DNA of 64,000 nt from Incurvaria masculella (lineage: Eukaryota; Arthropoda; Insecta; Lepidoptera; Incurvariidae). Each line of letters begins with the position of its first letter. The first letter of the stretch is position 1. The position numbers were made by a program, and so were the translations under genes. Under the pieces are notes generated by a model. It did not search any database. It was not told the origin of the DNA and saw nothing but the letters and a program-made list of their open reading frames with translations. Of the stretch, positions 42,340 through 53,785 are shown in pieces. The DNA lies in contig OX335652.1 of assembly GCA_946894095.1 (NCBI GenBank), positions 4,673,001 through 4,737,000 on the forward strand, in the 5' to 3' direction.

Positions 42340-42780
42340 GGCACAGCACCGTCAGTAGGGGCTAGAGGACTTGCCTTTCATGCGAGAGGTTGTGGGTTCA
42401 AATCCTTCCCTCGTCATTCACCATTTCCTTTCTCTTTCTAAGTCGGATAAGCGCATTTTGTTACGTGTGCGAGCTATTCCATGATTCAGAACCCATGGAA
42501 AACTGTAAGTCCCCTTCCCCTAGTAGATGGTAGGGTTAGGCCCGCCTGAGTTGGTGCCACCGCATTGGGTAAAACTATCGTTGAAGCGGCAATGGAAAAT
42601 TGTCCGTGTTTTCCATCCAGTTCAGTGTAGCCGTGCTCATAGAGGGAAGGTCCTGGCGTGGCACCTAATTAATTCGGGAATGTCCTGGCGTGGCACCTAA
42701 TTAATTCGGAAATGTGGTGCATTGGGCTAATAGCATGAAGGTATTTGTGGGGTATTAGCCAGTCATATCAGGGTTGCATA
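42340..42780 (+). mobile_element. Family B SINE, tRNA-headed, with internal duplication
   Basis: Plus-strand copy. The head has B-box GGGTTCAAATCC (42394-42405). The body follows in order to GTATTAGCCAGTCATATCAGG. A 32-base segment (GTCCTGGCGTGGCACC...) occurs twice in tandem at 42650-42681 and 42682-42713, differing by one base. No poly(A) tail remains. Confidence 0.85.
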
Positions 42781-43069
42781 ACAACAAATGCCGAGCATAG
42801 ACTTTGCAAACAAACGGGTTCAAAGTCATGAACTATTGCATACTGCATGCTACATGCTTAGTTGTAATGTTACCAGGAATAAAAATAATGTATGTACACA
42901 GACAGGTACTAATAACTCGTATGTCTATATGCTGTAGAAAACGCTTTTGTAAACTTAAACTTAGTGGACATTGGATAAATGTCCACCGAAGTTTCTTGCC
43001 CGTGATTCTAGAACTGACTAATGATAAAATATGGCCAATGCGCGTCCAGTGTACTGGCTAAAAAAACAA
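42781..43069. other. Spacer
   Basis: No gene or repeat recognised. Confidence 0.4.
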
Positions 43070-43400
43070 TAAAAATACATGTTTATTTATTTTGCCGCAA
43101 TAATCACTAAAACATAAAATAAAAAATTCAATATAAGTTAACATGTCACAAAAAATGCACGTTTTTGGTGTGCATGTTTTTGTGTTAAAACTCGCACTTG
43201 GCCAATTGTAATACCACACCCACCGTCCTTATTAGCCACACACCACACCGCATTCCCTAAATAATTAGGTGCCATACCAGGCATTTATGAGCATGGCTAC
43301 ATTGAATAGCATAAAAGACATGGGCACATTTTCATTGCCGCTTCGACCATCTTTTTGTTCCATGGGTATAGTAGGGGAACGGGACCTACAGTTTGATATG
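43070..43400. mobile_element. Eroded family A copy joined to a family B fragment
   Basis: 43075-43206 keeps TTTATTTATTTTGCCGC, a GCACGTTTTTGGTGTGC block and CTCGCACTTGGCC of family A. From 43207 the minus-orientation SINE runs: AATACCACACCCACCGT, AATTAGGTGCCATACCAGG, TTTTCATTGCCGCTTCGACC and GGGACCTACAGTTT. The poly-T and first SINE bases are gone at the join. Confidence 0.65.
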
Positions 43401-44029
43401 GTGGTCGCGTGTCACAATATCCGAGTATCGTGAAGTCAACGACGAATAGTTGTCGGAAGAAAACTTTTCCGATGAAATAGTTTCAATCGTAAACTTGACG
43501 TTCGTTGCGGTGTTGCAAGTTTGAGGGCGCAAAATAGATTTTACCCTTATGTGGAAGAAGCTTCACGACATATGTTGAATATTTATACGCTCGCTCGGCG
43601 TTCAGTCTACTTGTTAGATGTTTTTTTTTACGTTCAGAACAAAATTTTCATAATCTCATAAAACGCATTTACATTTGAATTCACGTTATGTTATTTCCGC
43701 AGAAATATAATATTTGCAGATATTTGTTTCGAAATTCTTTTTCAAAAATGTTCTGTTATATCTATTTAAATCTGTGTTAAAAACTATATCTAGGGTTTAC
43801 TGATTATTTGAACGCTATGTTAAGTCGTTTAGGAATTTATATTCTATGGTAATTTATTTTAAAAAAAACAAAAATCGCTCATAGCATTTATTTTTACTAA
43901 AAAGTACGAATGTTTGTTAATCACCGGAGCAGTACTAATATATGTTACACAAGTACTGTTGGGTGTGTTATAAATTAAAAACATATGCACGGCCATTCCG
44001 TATGTATTTTTTAACTATATCTACTGTCA
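43401..44029. other. AT-rich spacer
   Basis: Slightly GC-richer at 43400-43610, then AT-rich. No gene or repeat family recognised. Confidence 0.4.
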
Positions 44030-44335
44030 TAATATTAGCCTATCAAATGGCAGATAGGTTCCATATCTTCTGTATATGACATGGTAATATTGAACGGTAT
44101 TAAAACACGGACAATTTTCGCTGCCGCTTCGACTTTCATTTTGACATCTTTTTCATATTTAATTCATTGCGATGGTACCAACCTCGATTAACGTCTTAAG
44201 TTAGATAACCTATGGTTTTACGTGGAATCCGAGTCACCACTAGCCTCAACCGTCGAACGGTCAGCCCACTGTTGCTTGACTTCGATTAACCAACGCCGAG
44301 GTGTCGCGTCGGGCCACTGGGCTTCCAGGCTGACC
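44030..44335 (-). mobile_element. Family B SINE with 5S-type head, eroded
   Basis: Minus-strand copy. Body words: CATAATATTAGCC, ACACGGACAATTTTCGCTGC and GATGGTACCAACCTCG. Head words run in the same order as at 16940-17030: TCAACCGTCGAACGGTCA, CCCACTGTTGCTTGACTTCG (5S A-box region on the other strand), GAGGTGTCGCG and GCCACTGGGC. The C-box segment has been deleted. A second, older 5S-headed copy shows that this head is not a one-off. Confidence 0.7.
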
Positions 44336-44605
44336 ATGTTTATGTTTTCTCCAATAAACCAATAAAAAAACAATCAACAAACATACATTCCTTCTTCGTA
44401 CGAAAACTTCGGCCGCGTTCCGGCCCCCGCAGCAGACGGCGTATCTCCAATTACACAGAAAGTATCAATCGGCGCCGTCCGTAATCAAGACTTTTTCCAG
44501 AGAGACGCTCGGCGGGAGGAGAAGGCAGTCGGAGAGGATGGAGGGGATAGAAGTAAGGAAGAGGACGGGTAAGTGATGCGCGAGCTAACTAATTAGGCGT
44601 AGAAA
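44336..44605. other. Short spacer, GC-richer
   Basis: 44400-44600 is CpG-rich then purine-rich. ACGG|GTAAGTG at about 44571 is a possible plus-strand donor without a supporting frame. Confidence 0.3.
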
Positions 44606-44901
44606 AAGCCAAGTGCGAGTCAGACCCGCATACGAAGGCTTCCGTACCATCAACACCAAAAATGTAATTAAATAAAATAAATATTTTTTTTGTATGGGGA
44701 CCCCCTTTCATTTTTATAATTTTTTTATTTTACCTATTTGTTGTTATAGCGGCAAAATTAATAAACACTCTGTGAAAATGTCAGGTGCCATGTTCATGAG
44801 ATACAGCCCTGTGACAGACGGACGGACGGACGGACGGACGGTCAGCGGAGGCTTAGTAATAGGGTTGCGTTTTCACCCTTTGGGTACGGAACCCTAAAAA
44901 A
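44606..44901 (-). mobile_element. Family A repeat, minus strand
   Basis: GCCAAGTGCGAGTCAGACCC at the left, GACGGACGGACGGACGGACG array, CACCCTTTGGGTACGGAACC and CCTAAAAAA at the right. Small deletions in the middle (ATGTCAGGTGCCATGTTC). Confidence 0.88.
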
Positions 44902-46207
44902 GGACGCGATCCACTGCAAGTTAAAGATGAGTAGTTTGTATAGTAGTTCTACCATGTGTATAAAATACACTCACATTAAAATTATTTCTCTATGACAAAG
45001 AACGTAGACGAAAAACTACACAGCTACTGTCTACATTCCTTCTTGCACCACGGGGTTTTTGTTGTTAACAAATTATTCTATGATTTTTAGTCCGTTTCAA
45101 AAATGTGATAGATAAAGAATTAATACAATTTTTTTTTGCATTGTCATGCAGCCCTGAGCGATGTTAAAAGTTTCAAGTCTCTAAGCTTATTATGAAGTTA
45201 CTTTAAAATCAGACACATTTAACAGAAAAATAGATGAGAACGCTAGTTGATAAAAGACGTGCATCAATGCTTAGAAAAGCCGGTTTTTTGTGATTCATAT
45301 TGACAGTTTTTTATTTCTAAATGTGAGAGGCGCTAATAATTACCTACCGAATATTATGTCGATAGCCTTACACTTACCGCAAACGGCTGAGATTAAAAAA
45401 AATCCAAGAAATACATTGAAATAAAGCAATACGCTACTGAGCCAGATTCCAGGTAAGCGAGCGTTGGCTTTAGAATAATTTAAACGTGGAAGTGAATTGT
45501 TTGAAGGTGAAAGGTGAATTTTGACTAAACATAACATATTTCAACACAATTAAAACGTCTTTTGATGTATCGTTTTAAGCCAAAGTCAGTCAATTCCATA
45601 CAATGATGATTTTAAAACGACAAATTTTTGCCTTTCCACTTCATTGAGGTACAAGTGATAAATTGAATCGCAAAGTACTACGGGAAGCTATAGACCTCGG
45701 TTTCTTTATTTTTTTATTATGACTACAGATACCCTTGTCTAACTATCAAATGAACTGGGAAATTTCCAGGGTATTTTATAGTAAGCCTTAGCGAGCAAAT
45801 TCTCGGGACATACTTATATTGCTTACCAAAGCATTTGACGTTATAAAACGTATTGTAAAGAAAGTAAATATATACTTGTTTTAATTAAAGTCAAAGGAGA
45901 AAACATAGTTCGGTGATCGTACCTTAGTTGTTTAATATTTTCATGTTTTTATTCACTTCAGAATATTAGTACATGTATGTAGTTTGTGTTTAATGATAGG
46001 TGAGATGTTTAATCATCGATATTATCCGTATATTACCTTAACTGCTGGACAGTTAAAACTTGGATAATTATAGATCTTTTACATATCTTTAAATATGTGA
46101 ACCCTAATAACGTGGAAATAAATAAATAGTAACAGTAGAATATCAGAGCCTGTATAGATGATGCATTTATTATGTATGATACTTTTGAGGTTACCGGGGT
46201 CGTTAGA
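44902..46207. other. AT-rich spacer
   Basis: No gene or repeat family recognised. A plus-strand donor-like CCAG|GTAAGC lies at about 45452 without a supporting frame. Confidence 0.4.
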
Positions 46208-46325
46208 CATGTTTGAAAATTGTTACGGCTTTTCACGCGGCAGGTAGAGATATTCAGGAGAATATCTCTACCTGCCGCGTGAAAAGCCGAATATATAGGA
46301 GAAGCCGTAACAATTTTCAAACATG
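46208..46325. repeat. Near-perfect long hairpin (48-bp arms)
   Basis: The left arm 46208-46255 is perfectly complementary to the right arm 46260-46325 around a 4-base loop (AGGA), except that the right arm carries 18 extra bases (46290-46307 region, AATATATAGGAGAAGCCG). This insertion duplicates the local AAGCCG. The arms contain CGGCTTTTCACGCGGCAGG. It could be a tiny foldback element, a source of hairpin RNA, or a template-switch product. Transcripts from either strand would fold. Confidence 0.9.
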
Positions 46326-46399
46326 CTTTTATTATGTGCTTGTCACGGTGGTACAATATTGGAATCATTGGAAATCATAGTTTTGGAAATTTTTTTTCG

Positions 46400-46745
46400 G
46401 CTGCACTGAACCCAATCAGAATCCATCGTAGCGTCCTGCGCGCTGCAGCGCCGCCGCTATCAGAAACGGCGTTCGCAATTCGTTTTTACTGCCAGTAATT
46501 AGGGTGTGTTCTTATTGCCCCGGCCCCATCTCACCCCACCGCTGCCCCTCGTGCTCGCTTCGCACCCACAAATTCACTGCCTCGCAATCGGCGACAAAAA
46601 AAGAATCCGCCATCATTGCCATGTGCGAATTCAAATTAGTACGAATGGCTCCCGTTGGCTGCGCGCATTATCAATGTGAATCACTACGCGCGATATTGGC
46701 TCGTAGGCCTTTAGTGCAGGTGCAATTTTTCAACGGACGCGGTCG
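46400..46745. promoter_or_regulatory. CpG-rich, TAAT-rich patch
   Basis: CpG-rich with GCAGCGCCGCCGC, CCAGTAATTAGGG, CAATCGGCG and TTCAAATTAGTACG. Unique sequence with homeodomain cores in a CpG background is the type expected of conserved enhancers. The 81-codon frame shows no motif. Confidence 0.3.
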
Positions 46746-46875
46746 CTAAACGTTATGGCTTTAATCGCATCGAAATGAAGTAGGAAGTGTAGTACTTTAC
46801 GTTCCCACCGGAAGCAATTTTCTTACATTGTGTATGCATACCAACCATTCTTCCACTACGAATACGGTTATCGTG
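46746..46875. other. Short spacer
   Basis: Nothing recognised. Confidence 0.4.
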
Positions 46876-46908
46876 CCGTCCTTCTTACCTGTAACAGAAA
46901 GATTAAAC
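46876..46908 (-). promoter_or_regulatory. Candidate recursive splice site 2
   Basis: On the minus strand, CTTTCTGTTACAG (3' splice site) is directly followed by GTAAGAAGG (5' splice site), junction between 46889 and 46888. Same strand and same arrangement as the site at 20516. Confidence 0.35.
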
Positions 46909-47539
46909 TCGTTACTGAAACAGCAAAAAAATAAACTTAGTTACTCAAGAATATGAAACTTTACAAACGGACTACAGGACGGAGACGCTATTGCTAACGT
47001 CATAACAGTGTTGAATAGGGATAATTAAAATTCACAGGTGGCATTGCAATTCACATTTCAGAATTCATAAAATAGAAACCAAGGAATGAATATCAATGAC
47101 ATTTATTTTATTACAATGACATTACATAATTTTTAGTTAAAATATAACGTTCTCAACATGCATAGAATTGAGCTTAGTCTAATGACGGAAGATGGCACTG
47201 GTTAGAAATGTCATAGTACCAGCGAAGTACGCAGTTTTCGGTGAGTTTTTCACGTTTGCGGACGTTAGCTATCCATGCCTTACTCTTTAATCTATGGCCA
47301 TGCTCCAAGCGATTCAGGTTTTTTTATTATTAAAGAAATCAACATCATGCAGTAAAAGTTGTACATACAAAATAATCGAAAATAAAACCAATCGATTTAT
47401 CTATCTAAAACATAAAAATAATACTGATCCAGCTCGCCCCAACTCTCCTTCTCTTTTTATTCTGTCTAGATCAAAATATTATATTTTTACATGTTTTTTA
47501 TATGTTCATTTGAGTTTTAGCGACCTCAATCATCGGCTT
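46909..47539. other. AT-rich spacer
   Basis: No gene or repeat family recognised. Confidence 0.4.
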
Positions 47540-47625
47540 GTAATCAGATTTTGAAAATAATCTGAAAAAGTTTTCAGTCGTGACGTCGCAAATTTCAAAT
47601 TAATGAGATAAAGGTAATGTTGAGC
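47540..47625 (-). mobile_element. Family G element, short form
   Basis: GTAATCAGATTTTGAAAATA, TCTGAAAAAGT, GTCGTGACGTCG, then directly CAAATTAATGAGATAA. The tRNA-like part seen at 23796-23869 is absent. Confidence 0.65.
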
Positions 47626-49579
47626 CCTTTTAATATATACAATTTTGTTATGTGTTAAATAATACGCTAAACAATGCTTTTTTAATTCTGTTCATGTGTT
47701 TTATAGACACAATGAGACTCTGACCAATACCTATTTATTATTTAGTAAGCTGTTTTTAGTTTTATTGTAAATTTGCTGATTTTTCAATAATATTTGCTAT
47801 TCGACGAATTTATCTACGCCGCTGCTTATCCCTCTGTTATAGTAATTCCATATGTGTATACGTAAAATTACTTTAGTTAAATGCGATACGAAATATAATC
47901 CTCCGCTAAGTACTTCTGTCTTTAAAATAAATTAAAATTCGTAAAATCAGACCGTTAAGTAATATCTGAAGATTAAAAATCAGCCCTTAGTATGTTTTAG
48001 CTTCTATGTAACCTTGTGAAATGAATATCCAGAAGGACGTAACGAGACACCCCCGGGGCTGGGCGGGGCGGGGCGGGCGGCGGCGGACGGAAGCGGTCGC
48101 TATAGAGTCGTGGGGCGGAAGCGGTGTCGAGTGGCGACAGGTGACGCTATCGCACTTCCGGCACCGATGAAGGCGGTTTTAAGAGTTGACGTCACTGCCT
48201 CTTTTCAAGGTGTGGGTTACATGTTTCTTGCCCTTCAAGAGTTTTATTTAACTTTAATGCTATAAAACTGTCCAACGTGAATACCCAAGTTTTATTTATT
48301 AATCAATGTCTTAATTTTTTTTCAGGAGAGGTTATATGAGAAATTCCGAATCAAACTGTTTTGGATGGAGGTTCAGAACATATATTTTTTTAATTAATTT
48401 TGAAATCTAATTAGAATGAGCAAAGCAAATGTCCGTGTTGCTCTATTAATCTTATTAAAACAATTAAATGTTGTTAAAAACATACAACATATCGAGAAAT
48501 GTATTTTTTCATAGCTACGCATGATAAAGTATTATTCTAGACAAAAAAGAATTAAGAACAATGAATGAAGGCTGTTTAAAAGGTTCTCAAGGAGAGGATG
48601 TACCGTCTCGTCTCCGGTAGATTTAAAATATTGTTTTAACGCGAATTCTTTCGAACTCGCCGCGAAGTTAAATCGTTAAAAACTTCGCGCTAAGAGGCCA
48701 TACTTTTTATGAAATCTCTTTCCATCGTTTTGCGTCATGCTTTTTTCGTCGCGGTTGAACTCCTTAAGCCTGTACTGAGCACCACCTTCACTTGGAACAG
48801 TGTAGCCGTCATTTAGATGCGTAAAAATATACTGTACGTGTTTATACATCATCAATACCTCGAATGCAGTTTTTTTACTGGTTACCTTTCTTTACCTAAC
48901 GTGAACGAATCGTCTTTTTCCAAAATATCACGTTCCGACTAGTCGTTCTGTAACAAACACATAAATATGTCGGTTAAAATATCCTCAAATTTGAGTAAAG
49001 CTACCCCTAAAGATTATGAAATTTACGATGTCGACTCGATGGTTAAACTCGTAAATATTGAGTTTTTCCGGCATCGTTAAGTTTTACAGCACTTTCAGGA
49101 GTTATTGTGGGAGTAATAAAACAAATTCGGAAATAAAGGTGCCGAAAAATAAAAAGGTTTATAAAAAATAAATTTTTTGGAAGAGGCAAGCAGATTCCAA
49201 TTGTTCGATGTTTGTGTTTTCTTATTTTTCTTAAATTAACTTTTAATTGACAGACTCTACAATACCTCATTCTTGTACAGACGAACATAAAATAACGGTT
49301 TCATTAGCTCGTAACTCTAAACATGACTTACATCGAGAGAAAACGTAAAAAAATGTAGCATGCAAATTACGAACTAACCTCAGGCCAACCGATAAAAACG
49401 AAGACAATTTTATCACATTTGCCTAATACATCAGTTTACTTAAAAGGATCATTTTGGATTTCATATCAGGGCTATTTGTTTGATGGATTCGAGGAACATT
49501 ATCTTAGTCACGCGATCATTCCGCGGAGACTTGATTGCCGCAACAGAATATAATCAGGAACAGAACAGTCACGCATTCA
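47626..49579. other. Long spacer with one CpG patch
   Basis: AT-rich. 48050-48180 is CpG-rich with GC boxes (GGGCGGGGCGGGGCGGGCGG) and two CGGAAGCGGT words. At 48305-48325 TTTTTTTTCAG|GAGAGG is a good plus-strand 3' splice site. The frame after it stays open only about 25 codons and ends without a donor. Confidence 0.35.
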
Positions 49580-49870
49580 CGAGCAATACGCAAAATGCGG
49601 CGAGCCATTTTCCGGGAAATCGCGAGAACCTGCGCACGCGTGCTAAAGATTGATCATCAGTATTATAAATTACATGTAATCCGTCACGGAGGATTCGGAG
49701 GGGAGGATGGCGCGGCGGGGCGAAGGGGTGAGGCGAGGATATAAAAGACGGCACCCTTCTGCAATTTGATGAGTCAGTCCCGCGGGTCCGACGCGGTCGG
49801 AGGTTTTCTGATGAGCGAATAATTTGAATAGTCCTCGAGTTCGTTACGCGGGCTCGGGTGGCCGCCCGAC
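49580..49870 (+). promoter_or_regulatory. Candidate core promoter
   Basis: In a CpG-rich patch, TATAAAAG (49740-49747) is followed by GAGTCAGTCC (49771-49780), holding the arthropod initiator TCAGT about 36 bases from the TATA start. A GGTTTT near +27 resembles a downstream promoter element. TGAGTCAG overlaps the initiator and is also an AP-1/CncC-type site. TATA-initiator spacing is slightly longer than usual. No coding exon is seen downstream. Confidence 0.3.
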
Positions 49871-50514
49871 TAAACCCATTATCCAAAATGGCTTTAAGGG
49901 GCCATTCGAATTAGGCTGAACGAGAATATCGGGTTGTTTGCCGGAACTTGAGAAAATTTCCCTTTGAATTTTCCGGTTTTAGGAATTCGAGGAAAACTTA
50001 AGAACGAAGGCCGCTTTTCTGTTTCCGTCTTACAGACCTGTAATTTAACATACGTACAGCTAGGGCATTGAAGTTAGAAACATAATGAACATCGGGTCAA
50101 AATATTCTGTAAAGTCGTTCACAAATTTAACTACTTAGCAAAGATCATAAAAGCTGTTACATTTTACAAATGTAGTTTACTAAAAGTTTGAAAACGAGTG
50201 TTCCAAAAATCTTAATGTATGGTATATAATGTTTGTGTTTGCAAATTTTGCTTCTACAAAAAAATATCCTGGTTATAGTTACCCATATAGAAAAGGGACT
50301 GAATTTTTAAACAAAAACGTACAGACCCAGATATCAAGTGCCTGAAGTTAGATAACGTTTGCCAAATGTCCCAGAATACGCGGGTCAGTCCCGAGATTTC
50401 ACAAAATCCATCGTTTCGCAGAGATTGGTTGGTTCGGCCAAACAAATCAGGCGCTTCCCGATCCGATCCAATCAATATATAAAAAAAATGTAATTGAGAC
50501 TATAGCATTTTTAA
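49871..50514. other. Spacer
   Basis: GC-balanced until about 50040, then AT-rich. No gene or repeat recognised. Confidence 0.4.
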
Positions 50515-51215
50515 TCAAAAGCATATTTCATATTTCAAATTCTTCTTCAGTGGAGCATTTTTTTCAAGTATACAATATTACATTGTAAGCACTTAATGCT
50601 ATAGAATACGTCATATATTTTTTGTCAGTATACTGATCACACAGTGTTTCATACATATCAATTGAATACATCAGTACAATACAATAAAAATTAAAAGCCT
50701 TGAAAGTTGTCCAAAAAATAATTATACTAATTAAATTAACTTAGAAATAAAATAAGCGTGTGGTCGGTTAAAGCAAACCAAAGTTCAAATATTAATAATC
50801 CTTAAAATTAAAATATTAAAGTTCATAGTTAATCAAATTAATTCATTGTCAATAAATATCATTTGTAATCAAATTTGTGTGATGAAAAATCTTCAATTCA
50901 ATAAAATAAATTGTCAATTAGGAGATTCTTGGCCTTATTTCTAAATTGCGATAATGGTAAAACAGTCAAATATTCCGGTAAATGATTATAAAATTTTATT
51001 TTCAAATGGTCAGCCTGATGCTTTACTCGGGACAGATGTGTATGGGGCAAGACAAAATTATGTCTTGATCGAGTTGGATACTTATGAACTATTTCATGCC
51101 TGAGTATATCTTCACGATTTTTATGCACATGCAAAAGACATTCCAAAATGTATTGAGAAGGAAGCGTAAGGATGTTTGCCTTTCTAAAGTAAATACGGCA
51201 AGATGTTCTAATATG
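50515..51215 (-). mobile_element. CR1/jockey-like LINE, 5'-truncated
   Basis: Minus-strand C-terminus of a reverse transcriptase: YFRKANILTLPSQYILECL (the conserved ILTLPS-YI-E block), HVHKNRE, YPTRSRHNF and IKFYNHLPEYL, ending LLIDNLFY and a stop at 50898. A 3' untranslated region of about 380 bases follows to about 50515, ending in ATATTTCATATTTCA, i.e. TGAAATA repeats in place of poly(A). No catalytic core is left; dead on arrival. A second 3' tail of this family lies at 24438-24575. Confidence 0.8.
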
Positions 51216-52585
51216 TAATCGATGTTTTATGACAAATATGTTTTATCATTATTTTTTATGCGGTTTTAATGCCTTATTTTATAGCAGTGTTCGTGATTAC
51301 TGATATTATTATGTTCATACCAAATATGATTACGCCATAAGACCATAATCCCATACAACTTATACAAACCAATACATTTTGTGTAACGATGAAATAACAA
51401 TGTGAACTAAGAAATTACGATACAATAAATACAATAACTGACAGGGAAAACCACGGAGAAAATGTATTTCCATTTAGACGTTTCCCAAACAAAACATGGC
51501 GACAAATCTGAAGAACTCGGTAAATAAATTTTGAATAAAATACAAAATGCAAATAACTTTTCCTCTCCGCATAATACAAATTTCAGAGGGACGATGTGAA
51601 GCTTAAAAAGGTAAAAAATGTCTCGATATCGATACAGTTTTACTACGAGCATTGTAAAATAATATCTGTGAGGGACATTTTAAAATGTATATTCGCAGAA
51701 GACTTTGAATTTAAATTGTATACTGTGTATGAACGATATTCAAATGAATCATGGGGATGAATTAATTGAAGCAGTGGGTGAAAATGTGTACTGAGGTTTA
51801 CTTAAAAAAAAATCTCAAAACGATTTTGCTTATCCATTGATTGAGAGTAGGGACGTGTGTTACATTATAATGAACACAGATCGCTGGAAACTGTATTAAA
51901 ATTATTACAAAAAAAAACATAAAATTAACTGAATAATCATTCTTTGTATTTTTTAAACCATCATTTTTTACATCGGCATTATCACATAATTCACGATTTT
52001 GTATTTATTTACTTTAGTATTCGCATTCGCAGAACGACCTCTTAATTGTCCACCGCCTTATATTGTACTTGTTACACGTGCCTTCATAGTTAAAAATGTA
52101 AAAAAATTAATAAAAACAACATCATCAGCGGTGCCATTTCAGGTTCCCGTGCACCGATATATGGTATCAGGGTACATAGCGGTTCACGATTGTCAACCGC
52201 TGGGTACTCTGCACCCTGTAGAATTAATGCCATCCTATTTTTAATGCACGTTTTTGTTTATATTCTTATTAAGTGCAGGTGTTAAATTGAAACTAATTTA
52301 GTTCTGGCATGTCACCTCACCAACTCTCATGAAAAAAGTCTGGCGTTTGTCTCCTCGTCCGCTTTGTCCGATGTTTGCATCTTCGGAAACCTTAAAATTG
52401 TACTGATCAAATACTAACTAATTAGAATCACGTGAAAAAACCGAAGAACACAAGCATTGAGGTTGAGATAAGTCGGAACTGAATGCGGACGGAACCGAAA
52501 ATGTTTATCAGTATAACACAAAAACATGTATCACCTTTTAAGCCGTTACTTGGCAGCGATGGCAAAAGAACCTGTCACTTTTCTC
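51216..52585. other. AT-rich spacer
   Basis: No gene or repeat family recognised. The 81-codon frame at 51999-52244 shows no motif. Confidence 0.4.
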
Positions 52586-52850
52586 GGTGTGTCATATTAG
52601 TTATAGCGGTGCACTGACAGTTTATGAGGGACCTTTTAGCGTAATTGATCGGGGAAGACTATGGCCACGTCAGACCGATAAGACTTCCACCGCGGCCGCC
52701 GTGACCCCGCCTACCGCCCTCCGGAACGGAGGGAAAGTTATTGGACGACTTGCGGTTCAATTACTTTAGACAGAAGCGGGCGGCTCGTTGCCAGCAGGGA
52801 AATCAGATAATACTTACGCTATTTGCACGCGTGCTATCGCATTAGACCTG
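52586..52850. promoter_or_regulatory. CpG-rich patch
   Basis: AGCGTAATTGATCGGGG, CACCGCGGCCGCCGTGACC and GTTCAATTACTTTAG: CpG-rich core flanked by TAAT words. Candidate regulatory DNA; no coding support. Confidence 0.28.
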
Positions 52851-53499
52851 TATTTGTGTTAAGCTGGAAGAGGTAACCTATGTAATAGGAAGTCGTTTAT
52901 TGTGTAATATAAAGGTAGAATTGTCCGGATGGATGTTGGCCGGTCCCATCCACTCGCAAACGGCTGCGCAGAACCAAAACTATATCAGATTTGATCTCTG
53001 CGCAGAGGCTGACGCTTGGAGGGGGTATGACAACATCCGTGCCGGGCATTCTTTCGACAACTTACTGAGGAAAGAGTCGGCACCATATTACAGCACATAA
53101 TTACAAGGAAAAAGAAAGTAGAATGTTTTTATTCTATTTGTAACTAGAACATCATAAATTAGGAGGTAAAAACGCAGGAAAAAGGCTCAATACATGTAGT
53201 GCGGATGCAAGATATACACAAGCGACCTTAGCAAGTCAAATGGCGCAGATAATCTAGGATTCATCCATTCAAGGAACCTGTATCGAGAATCTGCCAGCCC
53301 TGTGAACCTGCCATGAAGATTCTGCAGCATCCGTGATGACCGCGTCGATGTCCCCGGCGTGATGCTTTCCGTGATGGCGTGATGTTCATTCACAATATAT
53401 AGGCAAATATTTTTCCGAATGTTGTTTAACATTGGTATGTTATAATTTGAAGCTTTCATTGTAAACTTCTTCATCAAATGTGCACAAATAAGAAAGAAA
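52851..53499. other. Spacer
   Basis: Mixed composition, short frames on both strands (52900-53100 plus, 53187-53507 minus) without motifs. No repeat family recognised. Confidence 0.35.
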
Positions 53500-53785
53500 A
53501 AAGGCACAGATTTCCGAAATCTTTACGAAGAATTAAATAAGCGTTCCAGCGAGAAGTTAGTACAAAGATATAATTAATAGGCCACCTTTTAAAGTAGCGG
53601 CCCGCAATCTTCCTCCGGGGTCTCTTTACAGCGCCCGTCCGCACGACCGCAATAACCGCGCCATACATAACCTTAATTCCAGTGATGAATTTAAATATGA
53701 CATTTATTGCGGGCGCCGCCAGCGCGCGACCACCGGCGACAGTCCACACAAATGGGCCTTCCGAGCCACTAATCACAGAGGAACT
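53500..53785. promoter_or_regulatory. CpG-rich, TAAT-rich patch
   Basis: GATATAATTAATAGGCC, CCGCAATAACCGCGCC (a Runt-type AACCGC word), AACCTTAATTCC and CATTTATTGCGGGCGCC. Unique sequence, probable regulatory character, no coding support. Confidence 0.3.

Noticed and set aside
46033..46368. 111-codon minus-strand frame
   Set aside because: It passes straight through the long hairpin, whose two arms are inverted copies; coding use is unlikely.
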